A stretch of DNA of 64,000 nucleotides. It comes from Anadara kagoshimensis (lineage: Eukaryota > Mollusca > Bivalvia > Arcoida > Arcidae). Both the position numbers and the translations under genes were made by a program. Each line of letters begins with the position of its first letter. Position 1 is the stretch's first letter. The notes beneath the pieces were generated by a model that was given only the letters and a program-made list of their open reading frames with translations, was not told the origin of the DNA and made no database searches. The DNA is taken from NCBI GenBank assembly GCA_021292105.1, contig CM037865.1, forward strand, positions 26,743,027-26,807,026. The letters run 5' to 3'. Below, piece after piece: positions 31,350 to 42,978 of the stretch.

Positions 31350-32745
31350 TTTTGATAATTACAGATTTTATTTTCTTGTGTGACTGACAAATATGCCAAT
31401 GTCTACTTTAGAACCAATACAAAAAGTAAATTCAATTTTGTTTTATTTTAAATTTTTTAATTGAAGTTGTTACTTTAGACAAACTGGATATGACGGGCAA
31501 CGCCCAATTTCAGTATAAACTAAAACTCGATTTGACATTGTACATCAAATTCGTTATCAGTTGAAATAAATCCTATCTTTGTGGTAAAGATGCGCATTTA
31601 TAATGCATGACATAATTAACATTATTTATTACTGCATTGTAACAAAAAAACAATTACTTAAAATGCAAGTGATGCGTTGATTGTGCAATCTTCAAGGACT
31701 TGTTATATTTTTAGAAACCATGTGACACATGTCAAATGTAAATATCATCTAGTTTATTTCAAATCTTTAAATTTAGTTTGAAATGTTTCAAAGTCAGTAG
31801 AGAAAAAAATCCTCAAAGCGTAACGGAAATAAAAGTCGCTGGAATGTAGATTTAAATATTAAGTCTTTTTTCTAACCATATCACAAATTTTTTTAATTTG
31901 AATTTAAATATCAAGATTAATACATTTTCTTACCATATGACAAATGTCATCTCATTCATTTCAATGCAGATTTCAAATTTTTAAAATTTTTAAATTTGAA
32001 TCCCAAAAATGACTATTATTTTTTCTTACCTTTCTCTTTCTGAATCTATCATGGGTGTGTTCATGGACATTTTTTAAAATAACTTTTTCCAAAATATGAA
32101 TTAATTTTTTTAAATATATACTCCAACACTTAAAAAAATTCCACCTTAATTAATCAATAAAACAGGTGTTACATATGTTGCGACAGGTACAAATCACCGG
32201 ATATTTTTTTCACTAATTAATAAACTTAAAAAAATGAACTTCTTTGATCACAGATCGAATACGGAACGAATTCGCTCCTTTAATCTACGCTGTTCCTTAT
32301 CTTCCAAAATGGGATTAAAGGGTTATCTCCAAGATTTCCTTGTAAATAATGCCAAATCACTTGTATCTGTTTCCGTTATGTACCAAAAGGTTATCTTAAT
32401 TTCAAGCCCGTTTGTCTGTTTGACTCATACAAGTAATGAAGGTTGAAGTTACGGTTCATTGCCTGTTTAGCCCCCATAAGAAATATTTTAAATTATACAC
32501 ATTACATGTTAATGTTGATCTTAAAACTTAATGGAATCGTAACCTCATTTATTTCACCCTTGTAGCGTCAAATCGTATCTTAGGAATTCAATTGTTTCAC
32601 GGTCAGTTCATATCTATTTTGTTGGTGTGTATTTCTGTTTAAGCTTCGTCGGAAACATTAACATTACGCTTGATTGCCAAAAACGCTTTAAAACATTCGT
32701 TGTTTTAGTTAATTTACCATAGCAAATATCAACTGGTTTGAAGTT
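31350..32745. other. Unassigned AT-rich stretch
   Basis: Nothing supported except AT-rich low complexity. The 70-residue plus-strand frame at 32234-32446 has no recognised domain. Confidence 0.45.
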
Positions 32746-32749
32746 GTCG

Positions 32750-32960
32750 AGTGCTGTAAGGCGCTTGCTTACGGAACACAGCTCCTCTCACGGTCTAGGT
32801 TCAAATCCAACATGAGACAGATCATGGTGTGAGTAACTTTTCAGTTTCGCTTGCCGAAGTTCGGTGGTTTACTCCAGACACTCAGGTTTCCTCTGCCATA
32901 GATGAACGGACCGCTTCGATATTTAGGTGTAAGTGAAAGAATCTTGACTGGGTCGCATTA
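32750..32960 (+). mobile_element. SINE family 2, best copy
   Basis: tRNA-like head TCGAGTGCTGTAAGGCGC…GGTTCAAATCCAAC (B box). The body has TTTCGCTTGCCGAAGTTC, GGTGGTTTACTCCAGACAC and CTCAGGTTTCCTCTGCC. The tail is GTGAAAGAATCTTGACTGG. It shares only the TTCTTGACTGGG-type tail with family 1. Confidence 0.65.
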
Positions 32961-33026
32961 CGCAGGCTATTTCACTGACGTTAAAATGTACGAATTTTGG
33001 ATTCGTTTCAGAATGCCTCGTTGGAT

Positions 33027-33030
33027 GATA

Positions 33031-33067
<37 letters not shown>
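33027..33067. repeat. (GAT)n microsatellite
   Basis: About 13 ATG/GAT units. The frame with a run of Met across it is an artefact. Confidence 0.95.
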
Positions 33068-33068
<1 letters not shown>

Positions 33069-33119
33069 CCGCTTCAGGTATACATACTACTCAAATACTT
33101 GAAACCAGAGAGGTAACCT

Positions 33120-34035
33120 TGATGAATTACAAACATAATTAGTTTTTGTGCTTTTGACTAGAAAAAATATATATGAGCATGGCATACTTACATCAAGGAA
33201 ATCTGTTGAAACTTAAAAGAATTAGGAGAGTTGAAAAAAGCTCATTATTTTCACCAAAAACAATACAATTCAAAATCGGATCTTTATACAATTAAAACAT
33301 ATTAATAATATATGAAATTGAGGTTTTTATATATTTTGTAAGCTGTCAAACAGTGTCCGTGAATGATCAATGCAGACACAAAATGTTTGTTTAAACCAAT
33401 AAGGATTCTCAAATCAATGACGGAAGGTACAACTTGGTAACAATGTTCAGTTAAATAATTAACAGGTGATTGTATAAACAATGTAATTCAAATGACGTAA
33501 GGCCATTAGGTCATAAAGGATTGCTGTATTTATATGCTGTGTCATGTTAAAAAAATTTGAAATTTTCTGAAAACTCAAAATTGTATAGTACATTTAACTG
33601 TGCTGTATAATAAATAAACTGTCTACTCAAAAGTTTCAGGTGATATAATGAATAACCACGGCGGTTTAAGACAATGGACAAATAACCAATGTCAATTTCA
33701 TTACCATGTGGTTAATTATTTCGTAAGCAGGAAGTCTTCTACTAAACATAACTGACTTGGCTTAAAACCGTTCCTTTAATTCAGGATAGGTCGGACTTGA
33801 ACTATCCATACAATCCTTAAATGTCGTTCATTCCTAACTGGTGATGTCCCGATATAAAACTTGGACGTAAAGCCCCATTCAATCAGTTGTGAGCCCTTTC
33901 AAAAGGTTGTACGCATATGGGGTGTTAACAACTGGAATTTGAATCTTAAAAACAGCTGCACAATTAGTCTAATCGAATAAAATGTTAAAATCGACAAATG
34001 TCAACAAATTTCTTTTGGATTAATAGAATATATCA
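33120..34035. other. Unassigned stretch with a weak SINE tail
   Basis: AACTGGTGATGTCCCGATAT followed by AAACTTGGACGTAAAGCCCC (about 33838-33880) resembles a SINE family 1 tail. Otherwise nothing recognised. Confidence 0.35.
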
Positions 34036-34039
34036 TTTT

Positions 34040-34845
34040 AAAATAACAAGAAGCTCATTGGACCTGATACACTCTATATATCAAATGATTATATATCAAT
34101 GTCTTCCATATTCTAATATACATGCCAATACAAAAAAAATTATAGTTTTTTTTCAGATAATTAACAATTTCACTATTCGTTCGCATCAATGACCTTGACC
34201 TTTGAATCTATGACCTTAATCCATATATCAAAATGATTGTTACAGCAATACTAACAATATTCTAATATACATCCTTATACAAAAAGTTTTCAGTTTTCCA
34301 GATAATAAATAACACCAGAAACCTCAAAATATAGGTCATAACCTTTACAATTGACATTGACTCCGTTTTTTAAGGTAATTACAAGAATTTGTCAAAACTG
34401 AAAACAAAATGTCATTATCTGATAAAATACTGTAGTCTAATTATTTGAAGCTATTTTTCGATATTTTTTTCAAAATTAAACTAAAAACGCGTAAGGTTAC
34501 GTAGTTTTTGTCCGAATTTCACGAAATGAACAAACTATAGGCTTAAGATCTTAGATAAGTCAAATATCACATCAGATTTTTTTCTCCAATTATCGGTTTC
34601 GGAGAAGATTTTTTAAAGATTTTTGCACCCTTAGGTCACCTTGCCTTAGTAGCCATGGCAACGCCTCGAACAAATCTGAATTGCACCGGCCCACATATAC
34701 TTCTGACCAATCAAGTGCCATTGAAATCTGTCCAGTAGTTTCAGAGAAGTCGAAAATAGGTACTAACGTCATACACGCACATGCGAGCGGCGCGCTGTGC
34801 TATACCATAAGCTCACATGACCTTTTAGTCAGGTGAGCTAAAACT
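34040..34845 (+). mobile_element. Helitron-like element, two core repeats
   Basis: Starts near AACAAGAAGCTCATTGGACC and ends AGCTCACATGACCTTTTAGTC…AGGTGAGCTAAAA. It contains one full and one partial copy of the 145-bp core (TGACCTTGACCTTTGAATC…ATATCAAAATGATTGTTA) that forms the long array at 37255-38610, and the 3' unique part TTTCGGAGAAGATTTTT. No Rep/helicase frame, so non-autonomous. Confidence 0.65.
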
Positions 34846-35021
34846 GTTACAAATAAAAGGAAACAGTTTAAATAGAAATATAAATCTGCATAAACCAAGT
34901 GGTTATTGATTTATTACCTTTTTCGAAAGACACATACATGGTAATAAGTTTGTTTAAACAATTTATGTTACGACCCCCTACACCTTAGACTCGTCATAAT
35001 TTAAATTTTTTAAGAGTAAGC

Positions 35022-35330
35022 GGAAGCGTGTGGCCTAGTGGTTAAGGCGTTGGACTCATGATTCGAAGGTCGTGGGTTCGATCACACCGGGCGATGTGTT
35101 GTGTCCTTGAGCAAGACACTTAATTTCACGTTGTTCCAGTTCACTCAGCTGAAAAATAAATGAGTACCAGCAAAATGCTGGGGGTTAACCCTGCGATGGA
35201 CCGGCGTCCCATTCAGGGGAGAGTCTTGTACTCTCAGTCGCTTAACGCCACCGAAACCGGGATAAGCTCCGGCCTGATGGGCCTAATGGCTCGGGACAGA
35301 CTTTAACTTAACTTTAACTAAAAACTATTT
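35022..35330 (+). mobile_element. tRNA-derived SINE with a conserved core (family 3)
   Basis: The head GTGGCCTAGTGGTTAAGGCG…GTCGTGGGTTCGATCACACC has clear A and B boxes and a CAT anticodon position. The core TGTGTCCTTGAGCAAGACAC and GCGATGGACCGGCGTCCC resembles the central domains shared by widely spread animal SINEs (Deu/Meta/V type; family knowledge, exact type not settled). Only one copy is seen and it is well preserved. Confidence 0.75.
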
Positions 35331-35339
35331 TAGGTTCGA

Positions 35340-35720
35340 CTTCCAAATTTAAATATTATTTAAAATTTATTGATTTTACACATACTGCATTTACGTCACA
35401 CTAGCTTTTTTAAGACATTCGTCATAAAAGTATCAATACATTTTTAATATTTTTTGTAATGAAAATGTTGTTGAGTCATCATTGAATGCACACGGAAAAC
35501 CAATTATTCCGATGTGAACTCAATGTTGACGATAATGTGATTGGTGTCGCGCAAAATATTTTAATCTGAATTTAAAAAATATTTGATATAACAAACTTTG
35601 AAAAAATATTTGATATAATAAAGTTGGAATAAATATTTGATATAACAAAACTAAATATATGTGATATAAAAATGGAATAAATACATAATCCTAAAATGAT
35701 ATACGTTAAGGTCACCTCGT
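35340..35720. other. Unassigned stretch with a short ATTTGATATAA repeat
   Basis: AAATATTTGATATAACAAA and relatives occur about three times at 35575-35655, spaced about 30 bp. No gene. Confidence 0.5.
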
Positions 35721-35721
35721 G

Positions 35722-36062
35722 TAACCACTGAGGTAGCTTTAGACTGTTAAGAGTGCTCGCTCCGTTAGTGGAAAGTCGTGGGTTCGAAACGCGGGGTCTG
35801 GCCCAAGTCTTGAAAGTGGATAGTGACTGTTCTTTCGCCAAACACTTGGCATCTCGGAATTTGAATTGGTTCTTTCGGATTGGAACTTAAAATAAACGAG
35901 ACACCGTGTCACGGTAGACATGACACTATACAGAACCCTGCAGTGTAATGCCATCAGCGAGCACGAGCAAATTTTCTGCAATTTCGCCTATATATAGCTG
36001 GCGACGTCTCTATATAAGTGGAATATTCTTGACTTGAACGTTAAACACGTTTACTCATCTCA
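35722..36062 (+). mobile_element. tRNA-derived SINE (family 1)
   Basis: Head CCACTGAGGTAGCTTTAGAC and GTGGGTTCGAAACGCGGGG; body CTTTCGCCAAACACTTGGC; tail GACGTCTCTATATAAG…ATTCTTGACTTGAACG then TTAAACACG. Near full length. Confidence 0.85.
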
Positions 36063-36385
36063 TCGTAATCATGAATAACGTTCTTCGTTTGTCAAAGAGT
36101 TCTAATTAATTGATCACTGATTATGATAACACCTGTAATGAATTCAGTAACGGATTAAAATGGGAACTATTTCTGGACCATTGCTATATATATTTATATT
36201 TACAATATGACTGTATCTCATACAGAAGCAATTGTTGAAAGACAATAGGGGCCATGACCCTTGATGTGTATCAATTTTCACGTAATATTACGTCATCGAA
36301 TTTGGCACGCGCCACACTATCTTTTCATTACCCCTTGAAATACCATGATCAGAATGTCATTTCTGAAATATCACCCGCAAACTAG
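36063..36385. other. Unassigned stretch
   Basis: No gene or repeat recognised. Confidence 0.4.
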
Positions 36386-36389
36386 TTTG

Positions 36390-36545
36390 AGGGGGAGGGG
36401 TATATAGGAATCACCCTGCTGTCTGTCTGTCTCATAGCTGCTTTGGACGAGTGTGGTCCAAATGTGTGCCATGACCTTGAACCAAAGTCATATTGGAAAG
36501 ATCAAGGTCGCGGGAAAACATTAAACCCTAGTAGACGTTGGGGGC
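36390..36545 (+). repeat. Fragment related to the giant palindrome arm
   Basis: GGGGTATATAGGAATCACCC followed by TGTCTGTCTGTC parallels GGGGGTATTTATACGAATCACCC followed by GTCCGTCC in the left arm (13530-13585). The rest differs. Confidence 0.4.
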
Positions 36546-36980
36546 GGGTGGTATTTGGTACTCAAGAGACAGTTCTAGTTATATTTATAATGTAGATGCA
36601 TATGTATAACAAATCGGATATAGAACTGACGTCTGAAGCTGGTATCGACACCATGCCATCTAAAAGAACATAGTTACGTCAAATAAGTTTCGATGTAATC
36701 TGAACACATGTACAGCCTACCAAAACATTCATAGTACACTCCCCGTGAGATGGGATCATCCCTGTTTAATAGGCCTCAATCTTTGTCTGAATCAAAAACA
36801 AACATACTAGTCCTATGCTCAAATAACAATACAAGGAAAACTGATCTAACAAAGAAATCTACATGGCATGTAGATATTTATTCTAAATATGCATGTATAA
36901 TTGCGTATCTAGGCCCAATTATCTGCCTTAGCGATGATATGGTTGTTTTTATTATTAATACAGTCATATGGTAGCAATAT
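36546..36980. other. Unassigned stretch
   Basis: A 74-residue plus-strand frame (36750-36974) has no recognised domain. Confidence 0.4.
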
Positions 36981-36981
36981 A

Positions 36982-39163
36982 AAAACAAGAGGCCCATGGG
37001 CCTTAACGCTCACCTGAGGCTAAGTACATATCTCATGCAGAGGTTCAATGGTCAATAACATTTATTAAAGAGAACTCCTAATTTTCAGCAGTAAGGCAGA
37101 ATTAAATGCAAGGATTTTTGCAAATTAATCATACCTTGTCCCGAGATTGCTACATATAACATATTATAATATATTAATATATATATATTCTAGCTACAAT
37201 ACATTATTTATAAACAGCTAAAAAAGTAAAAACAAAAGTATGAAACTATGACCTTCATCTATATATCAAAATGATTGTTAGGCCATTACCTACAATATTC
37301 GAATATACATGCCTATACAAAAAGTTAATAGTTTTCGAGATAATTAACCATTTCAGTATCCTTTCCCATCTGTAACCTTGACCTTTGAACCCATTACCTT
37401 AATCTATATATCAAAATGATCGTTAAATCAACTCCTACAATACTGTAATATACATGTTATACAAAAAGTTTATAGTTTTTTAGATAATTAACAATTTCAG
37501 TATCCTTTCGCATCTGTGACCTTGACCTTTGAATCCATGACCTTAATCTATATATCAAAATGATCGTTAAATCAAAACCTACAATATTCTAATATACATG
37601 TTATACAAAAAGTTTATAGTTTTTGAGATAATTAACCATTTCAGTATCCTTTCGCATCTGTGACCTTGACCTTTGAATCCATGACCTTAATCTATACATC
37701 AAAATGATCGTTAAATCAAAACCTACAATATTCTAATATACATGTTTATACAAAAAGCTTATAGTTTTTGAGATAATTAACCATTTCAGTATTCTTTTGC
37801 ATTTGTGACCTTGACCTTTGAACCCATGACCTTAATCTATATATCAAAATGATCGTTAAATCAAAACCTACAATATTTGCATATACATGTCTATACAAAA
37901 AAATAATAGTTTTCGAGATAATTAACCATTTTGGTACACTTTCGCATCTGTCACCTTGACCTTTGAACCCATGACCTTAATCTATATATAAAAATGATCG
38001 TTAAATCAATTCCTACAATATTGTAATATACATGTCTATACAAAAAGCTTATAGTTTTTTAGATAATTAACCATTTCAGTATTCTTTCGCATCTGTGACC
38101 TTGACTTTTGAACGCATGACATTAATCTATATATCAAAATGATCGTTAAATCAAAACCTACAATATTCTAATATACATGCCTATACAAAAAGTTTATAGT
38201 TTTTGAGATAATTAACCATTTCAGTATTCTTTCGCATTTGTGACCTTGACCATTGAACCCATGACATTAATCTATATATCAAAATGATCATTGAATAAAA
38301 ACCTACAATATTCGAATATACATGTCTATATAAAAAGTTTATAGTTTTCGAGATAATTAACCATTTCGGTTTTGTTTTGCATCTGTGACCTTGACCTTTG
38401 AACCCATGACCTTTTTAGATATATCAAAATGACCATTGTGCCATTACCTACAATATTGTAATATACATGTCTATACAAAAAGTTAATAGTTTTGCAGATA
38501 ATCAACTATAACGGCAATAGTTGTGCATTCTTGACCTTGACCTTTGAACTCATGACCTTGATCTATGTATCAAAATGATCATCATGTCAATACCTACAAT
38601 TAACTGAAAATCCCATGCCATTATCACCCGAAATGTTTAAAAAATAGCATTTTTTATCAAAGGTCAAAAAGGGACATGACCTTGACCTTTGACCTTGACA
38701 TCTTTTGGAAGAAAATAGCAAGACAAGATCAACAGTGAAAACTCCATACAATTATCTCTCATTTTCAAAATATCATAATTTTACGCAAAAAACGCGTAAC
38801 CTATTTTTCGTTCAATTTTCATGAAAAACACAATTTTGATGTTCCCAGGTATGCTGAATCTAAATATCTAATCAAATTTGCCTGCACCTTTTGGTTTCAG
38901 AGAAGAAGATTTTTTTGTCTTTTTGCTATTTTTAATAATGGCGGCCATCTTGTTGGGCGTGGCCAAACCCCGAACACAATTTTTAAAGGCTGTTACCCAG
39001 GCATGATAATCGCCAAGTTTCATCAAATTTGCCCCAGTAGTTTTGGAGGAGAAGATTAAAATGTAAAGTTTACACACGACAAACGACGCACGACGGACGA
39101 CGGACGACGGACGGTGATAGATTGCAATAGCTCATCTGAGCCTTTGGCTCAAGTGAGCTAAAA
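36982..39163 (+). mobile_element. Helitron-like element with a 145-bp core array
   Basis: Unique 5' end AACAAGAGGCCCATGGGCC…TTAACGCTCACCTGAGG, a tandem core at 37255-38610, then a unique 3' part (GGTTTCAGAGAAGAAGATTT, CGGACGACGGACGACGG). The terminus GCTCATCTGAGCC…GGCTCAAGTGAGCTAAAA can fold and ends in CTAA, compatible with the CTRR end of Helitrons. Unique ends around a tandem core is the layout of the bivalve pearl-type elements (family knowledge). No Rep/helicase frame is present. Shorter relatives lie at 34040-34845 and 1783-1938. Confidence 0.7.
37255..38610 (+). repeat. ~145-bp tandem array, 9-10 units
   Basis: Each unit carries GACCTTGACCTTTGAACCC, TATATATCAAAATGATCG, ATACATGTCTATACAAAAAG and GAGATAATTAACCATTTC. 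GACCTTGACCTTT starts recur near 37374, 37519, 37662, 37807, 37952, 38097, 38241, 38388 and 38533, a period of 143-147 bp. Outer units are more diverged than central ones. Confidence 0.9.
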
Positions 39164-39318
39164 ATAACATACCAATAATATTCGACTATATTTGATGTTT
39201 ACAATATCTGGCTTTATGGGTGGCGTTTTTACTGTGATACGCAGATAAAATTGCATTCATTGTCAGTAACTTCATGCCCGTGGATCTAATTTAAGTGGTC
39301 ACCTAAATTTTCAAATAG

Positions 39319-39405
39319 ATACCAGTCGAATGTTTAACACTAACTAACGAGTTGAAGCTTGGCTGCCAAATGGCCTAGATAATATGGATAGCTATTGGCA
39401 AATAT
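39319..39405 (+). mobile_element. Family A MITE, left half only
   Basis: GATACCAGTCGAATGTTTAAC, CTAACTAACGAGTTGAAGC, GGCCTAGATAATATGGATAG. It stops where the LINE fragment begins. Confidence 0.55.
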
Positions 39406-39682
39406 CTTGAGAGTCTGAAAACTATTGGGATGAAAGAGGCGTGGTGGCGGATAGAAAAAATTATGTTCGTGATTGTCTTAATAGTGTTGCATAAACGAGG
39501 AAAAGTCAAAGGTTACGAAGTTTTTTTGAATTTTGAACACTGAGAAGTTGTATCAGTTTATATACAGATGGGTTTTTTCCAATAAAATTTTTGATGTATT
39601 TGAGTCTTAAGTCCGAATAAAGAGGGCATTTTGAAAGAAAGTGATATTCATCCCCTATGTCGTTGCAGATATTGTCACGTTG
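39406..39682 (-). mobile_element. LINE 3' fragment, sister of the one at 27055
   Basis: GAGAGTCTGAAAACTATTGG, AAAGAGGCGTGGTGGCGGAT, AAAGGTTACGAAGTTTTTT and GTCTTAAGTCCGAATAAAG match 27050-27320 base by base with moderate divergence. It ends near TATGTCGTTGCAGATA. The reading frame is not kept at useful length. Confidence 0.7.
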
Positions 39683-39689
39683 CTACATA

Positions 39690-40790
39690 TTTTTACGTGA
39701 TATTACAACATCAATATTCGATGCCGTTAGATCAAAATGTTAGGTTGAATAGTCGCTATCTAATGTTGACTTGTCACAAGCTTAGGTTAAAACTATATTA
39801 TTTTATGTTTATATAGCATGATGTTGCATATCAGTCCATTCGAGCTTTTTTAAGTTGCCTTTAAACTGCTCCTTATATTGATTAGTACGAGAGAAAAAAA
39901 GTATTTGCATTGCATGACTTCGGGTTTTTCTTCTTTTTAATGTAATTGAAATAAACCCCATCATAAATACGCCAATTTTTAAAATTCAATGTCGGGGTTT
40001 TTTCCATGTGCAGAATACGTAATTGTATTATTGTAGGACGCCTATTTACCCGTAATCCGATTATCAAATCTTACTCAATAAAATTCAGAATTTTAATTTT
40101 TTTCTAAATAATTTGAGAAAATTCTCACAGCGTAAACTTAAATTAATGTCACTGGATAGAGGGAAAAGTCACATTCATACAGATTATTCTGGATATTTTC
40201 AAGGCAGAATAGAGATGGGGGGGGTGTGGGGGTGAGGGTGGACGTAATGCAGTTATTACATGCGCGTTTAAATTTTGTCATCTCTACTTTATGGTTTTAT
40301 AATGACACACTGTAGACAAAAATAAAGACATACTACCAAGTTAATGAAACTCCCGCACAGAATAACAGATTTATGTCCTGCCTAAAAGGCAAAAACTAAT
40401 GACATGCATCAGGTACTACAGGAAGTGGGTTTCAGGTATAAATTATCCAACTCATTTGCATATTTTAATCACCATTTAATTATGTGAGTTGTGTTTGCCT
40501 TGAGCTGTAAAGTAACATTTTTCTTTTCTTTATAAAACATTTGGACACCCTCACACATATTTAAGAGAAAAGTTCTTTCAGAACTACGTGTACTTTTTTA
40601 TATTTACGTGTTTTAAATGCGCTATTCTCATCGTGAATTTAATATTTTTAAAGGGACATTTAATTTTCTACGACGTTTGTCAATTTTCACAATTTTATAA
40701 CTGTTGATTAAAACGGGAAATCTAATGAAGATCGACTCTCGAATATTTTACCAAGGTCCCATGGACTTCGAGTCATCGAAGTTCTACTGT
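39690..40790. other. Unassigned AT-rich stretch
   Basis: No gene recognised. GGGGGGGTGTGGGGGTGAGG at about 40218 is local low complexity. TTTACGTGTTTTAAATGCG (40603) and TTTACATGTTTTAAATGCG (40801) are a short direct repeat. Confidence 0.4.
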
Positions 40791-40794
40791 ACTA

Positions 40795-41105
40795 TTTTAT
40801 ATTTACATGTTTTAAATGCGTTATTATCATTTCTTATGGTTTAACGTATATAGTTTTAAACAAAAAATTGTTTTAAAACAATGTTTATTCGTAATTATGT
40901 TTTTGTATTGTATTGTTTTGTTTAATGCTAAGACCACCTTCAATGTTAAAACTGTATTCTGTCGCTATCGTATTTATTATGTATATACAATGTATGTTGG
41001 GCTATAAGCTCGTTTTTGCTTTATGCCAATAAATACTATTATTATTTTAAATAAAAAAAATTAAAAAAAAAACCCAAAAAAACAAAAAAAAAAAAAAAAC
41101 AATAA
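40795..41105 (+). mobile_element. LINE-like 3' end with A-rich tail
   Basis: GGGCTATAAGCTCGTTTTTG then CTTTATGCCAATAAATAC and ATTATTATTTT, followed by a long A-rich tail with AAAACAAAAA. This end signature is common at 3' ends of mollusc non-LTR elements (from memory). No RT frame is kept. Confidence 0.5.
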
Positions 41106-41162
41106 AGTCGTAGCAAGTAAAAACAAGAGTACCGCTGGGTGGGACAATATTAGCCAATATAA

Positions 41163-41320
41163 GTCAATGTCTATAATGTAGCCGCGAATAGCTGCAATAT
41201 TGCTGATGCGGCTTTAAACAATAATTCACTCACTCAATGTCTATAATGTAGCCGCGAATAGCTGCAATATTGTTAATGCGGCTTTAAACAATAATTCACT
41301 CACTCAATGTCTATAATGTA
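41163..41320 (+). repeat. 71-bp tandem duplication
   Basis: TCAATGTCTATAATGTAGCC, GCGAATAGCTGCAATATTG and TGATGCGGCTTTAAAC…AATTCACTCAC occur twice, almost identical, and a third copy starts and stops at ATGTCTATAATGTA. The unit resembles the 3' end of a mollusc retroposon (TTGCTGATGCGGC…TAAAC…CACTCACTCA). Confidence 0.75.
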
Positions 41321-41764
41321 TTAGGAGATGAATTTCATGCATAACCTTCATTTTACGACATCTACAAGAAAAAAGAACACAAGGTATGAGAAACTTGATC
41401 TAAACAACCATAACCCAAATTTCGCAAAAAAAATGAAACGCGACACAAACACATTTTTACTTGTTGAAACCCATATCAAATTTGAAAGGAATTAAATGAA
41501 AAATAAAAATGTTCTTGCATTTTCTACATTATGTCCTTATTTGACCTTTGAACTGAACCTGTGACCTTGACCTTCAATAATCAGACCTAAATTGTATACG
41601 CTACCGTCTTCCCATAATAAATGTTTGGTATAAGTTTAATCTTGATATCCTATGTGGACCGGACAAGAAAGAAAGACGGACAACAGCATACCATAATGCA
41701 TCCTTACACGGGCGTATAAAAATAGCACGGCTATGATACCTGCGTGTTGCCCATTAATGCATGA
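41321..41764. other. Unassigned stretch
   Basis: ACCTGTGACCTTGACCTTC near 41557 recalls the Helitron-like core but no full unit is present. No gene. Confidence 0.4.
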
Positions 41765-41870
41765 TGTCACTGAGACCCAATCTTTTCATGCAAAAATAAC
41801 AGGAAAGATCTGACCAATTAAAATGCTTCAAACAAAGGAAAATTATTTCACTATTTTTCTTCATTTTATA
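41765..41870 (+). repeat. Dispersed repeat, also at 18690
   Basis: Diverged match of 18690-18790 in the same orientation, directly upstream of element E copy 2. Confidence 0.4.
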
Positions 41871-41871
41871 G

Positions 41872-42957
41872 GTAAACGCGCGCGATGTTTAGCGTTAAAA
41901 GGGAAGTAACTATTACATCGCAAGCGTACTGTGACGAACATGCAAGTCACAAAATGATCGAAGTTTAACAGACCTAACTATTACTGCTTTGAAGGGTGAC
42001 AAAAACGTTATACAGCATTTTGACAGGTTACACGGCCATAGGCGTAGGAGCGGGGGGGGGGGGGGGGGGGGCAGCGGGGGCTCAGAGAAGGGGGGGGGCA
42101 GCGGGGGCTCAGAGAAGGGGGGGGGCAGGCCCCCGCAATATATTGTGTGAAATTTTGTATCATAGTTTATGTTTATAGTGTAAGTGCTAAAAACAAGAAA
42201 ACAAAAAAATCAAAAAAAAAAAAAAAAAAAAAAAACCAAGAGCTTTAACAGGAAATGTCCATCGGTAACCAATCAATTATCAATTTCATCATTATACTTG
42301 TAAAAGGGCGTCAAATTTTCCGGGGTAACCCCATATCCAGTGGCGGTTTCAGCGGGGGGCGTACGCCCCCCCCCCCCCCCCTTTATGTCGCTAATAATAC
42401 ATATTGTTCAGCTCAGATTGCACCAGAATGCAGGATTTTTGCGCCACATTTTCAAAATTTTACGGGGGAGCATGCCCCCGAACCCCCCTAGAAGGTTCGA
42501 GTCTTCGGCTCTCACATTATACGCCCCCTCCTTTCATAAATTCTGGATCAGCCTCTGATATCCATCTCCAATGAGAGGGGTGATTATGGAACTTGTGTCA
42601 TACAGTTATGTCTTGCCTTGATATCACAGTATTTTAACCTATCAAAAACGATGCACAATACATTAAAAATGCGGCTAGACAAGACTTAATTTTGAAAATT
42701 TTCCGGGGGAGGCCCCCGGACCCACTCCTATGCGATGGGTTTAGCACCCTCTCATACTCTCCCCGCCTCGTGCCTCAGGCACGAGGTCGTACCTGCGGCA
42801 CGACATAGACATAGCTTCAGTTTGCCCCCCCCCCCAATATTAAAAACCCTCCTACGCCTATGACGGCCCCATATACCCTCTCAATGACCAGTATATTCTG
42901 AGCCGCAAAATCTTTGACAGGGTACATGGGACCGTGTAACCTGCCAAAACCTATAAA
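41872..42957. mobile_element. Palindromic element E, copy 2, interrupted
   Basis: The left part 41872-42036 (GCGATGTTTAGCGTTAAAAG, CTTTGAAGGGTGACAAAAAC, GACAGGTTACACGGC) and the right part 42863-42957 (ACGGCCCCATATACCC, AATCTTTGACAGGGTACATG, GACCGTGTAACCTGCC) match 24395-24715. An 826-bp element separates them. The hairpin arms here have diverged, unlike the perfect copy at 24.6 kb. Confidence 0.7.
42037..42862. mobile_element. CATAGGCGTAGGAG element, copy 1 (826 bp)
   Basis: Inverted ends CATAGGCGTAGGAG and CTCCTACGCCTATG, with target duplication ACGGC on both sides (42032-42036 and 42863-42867). The uninterrupted sequence TTACACGGCCCCATG at 24.6 kb shows the empty site. The interior is G/C-run rich (GGGGGGCAGGCCCCCG, GTGGCGGTTTCAGCGGGG) with a long A tract. 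No transposase frame. A 5-bp duplication is uncommon among DNA transposons and the superfamily is not assigned. Confidence 0.85.
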
Positions 42958-42978
42958 AATAATGTACCTCACTGCACA

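Noticed and set aside
37255-38610. CRISPR-like array
   Set aside because: The ~145-bp units are repeats throughout, with no unique spacers, and this is eukaryotic DNA.
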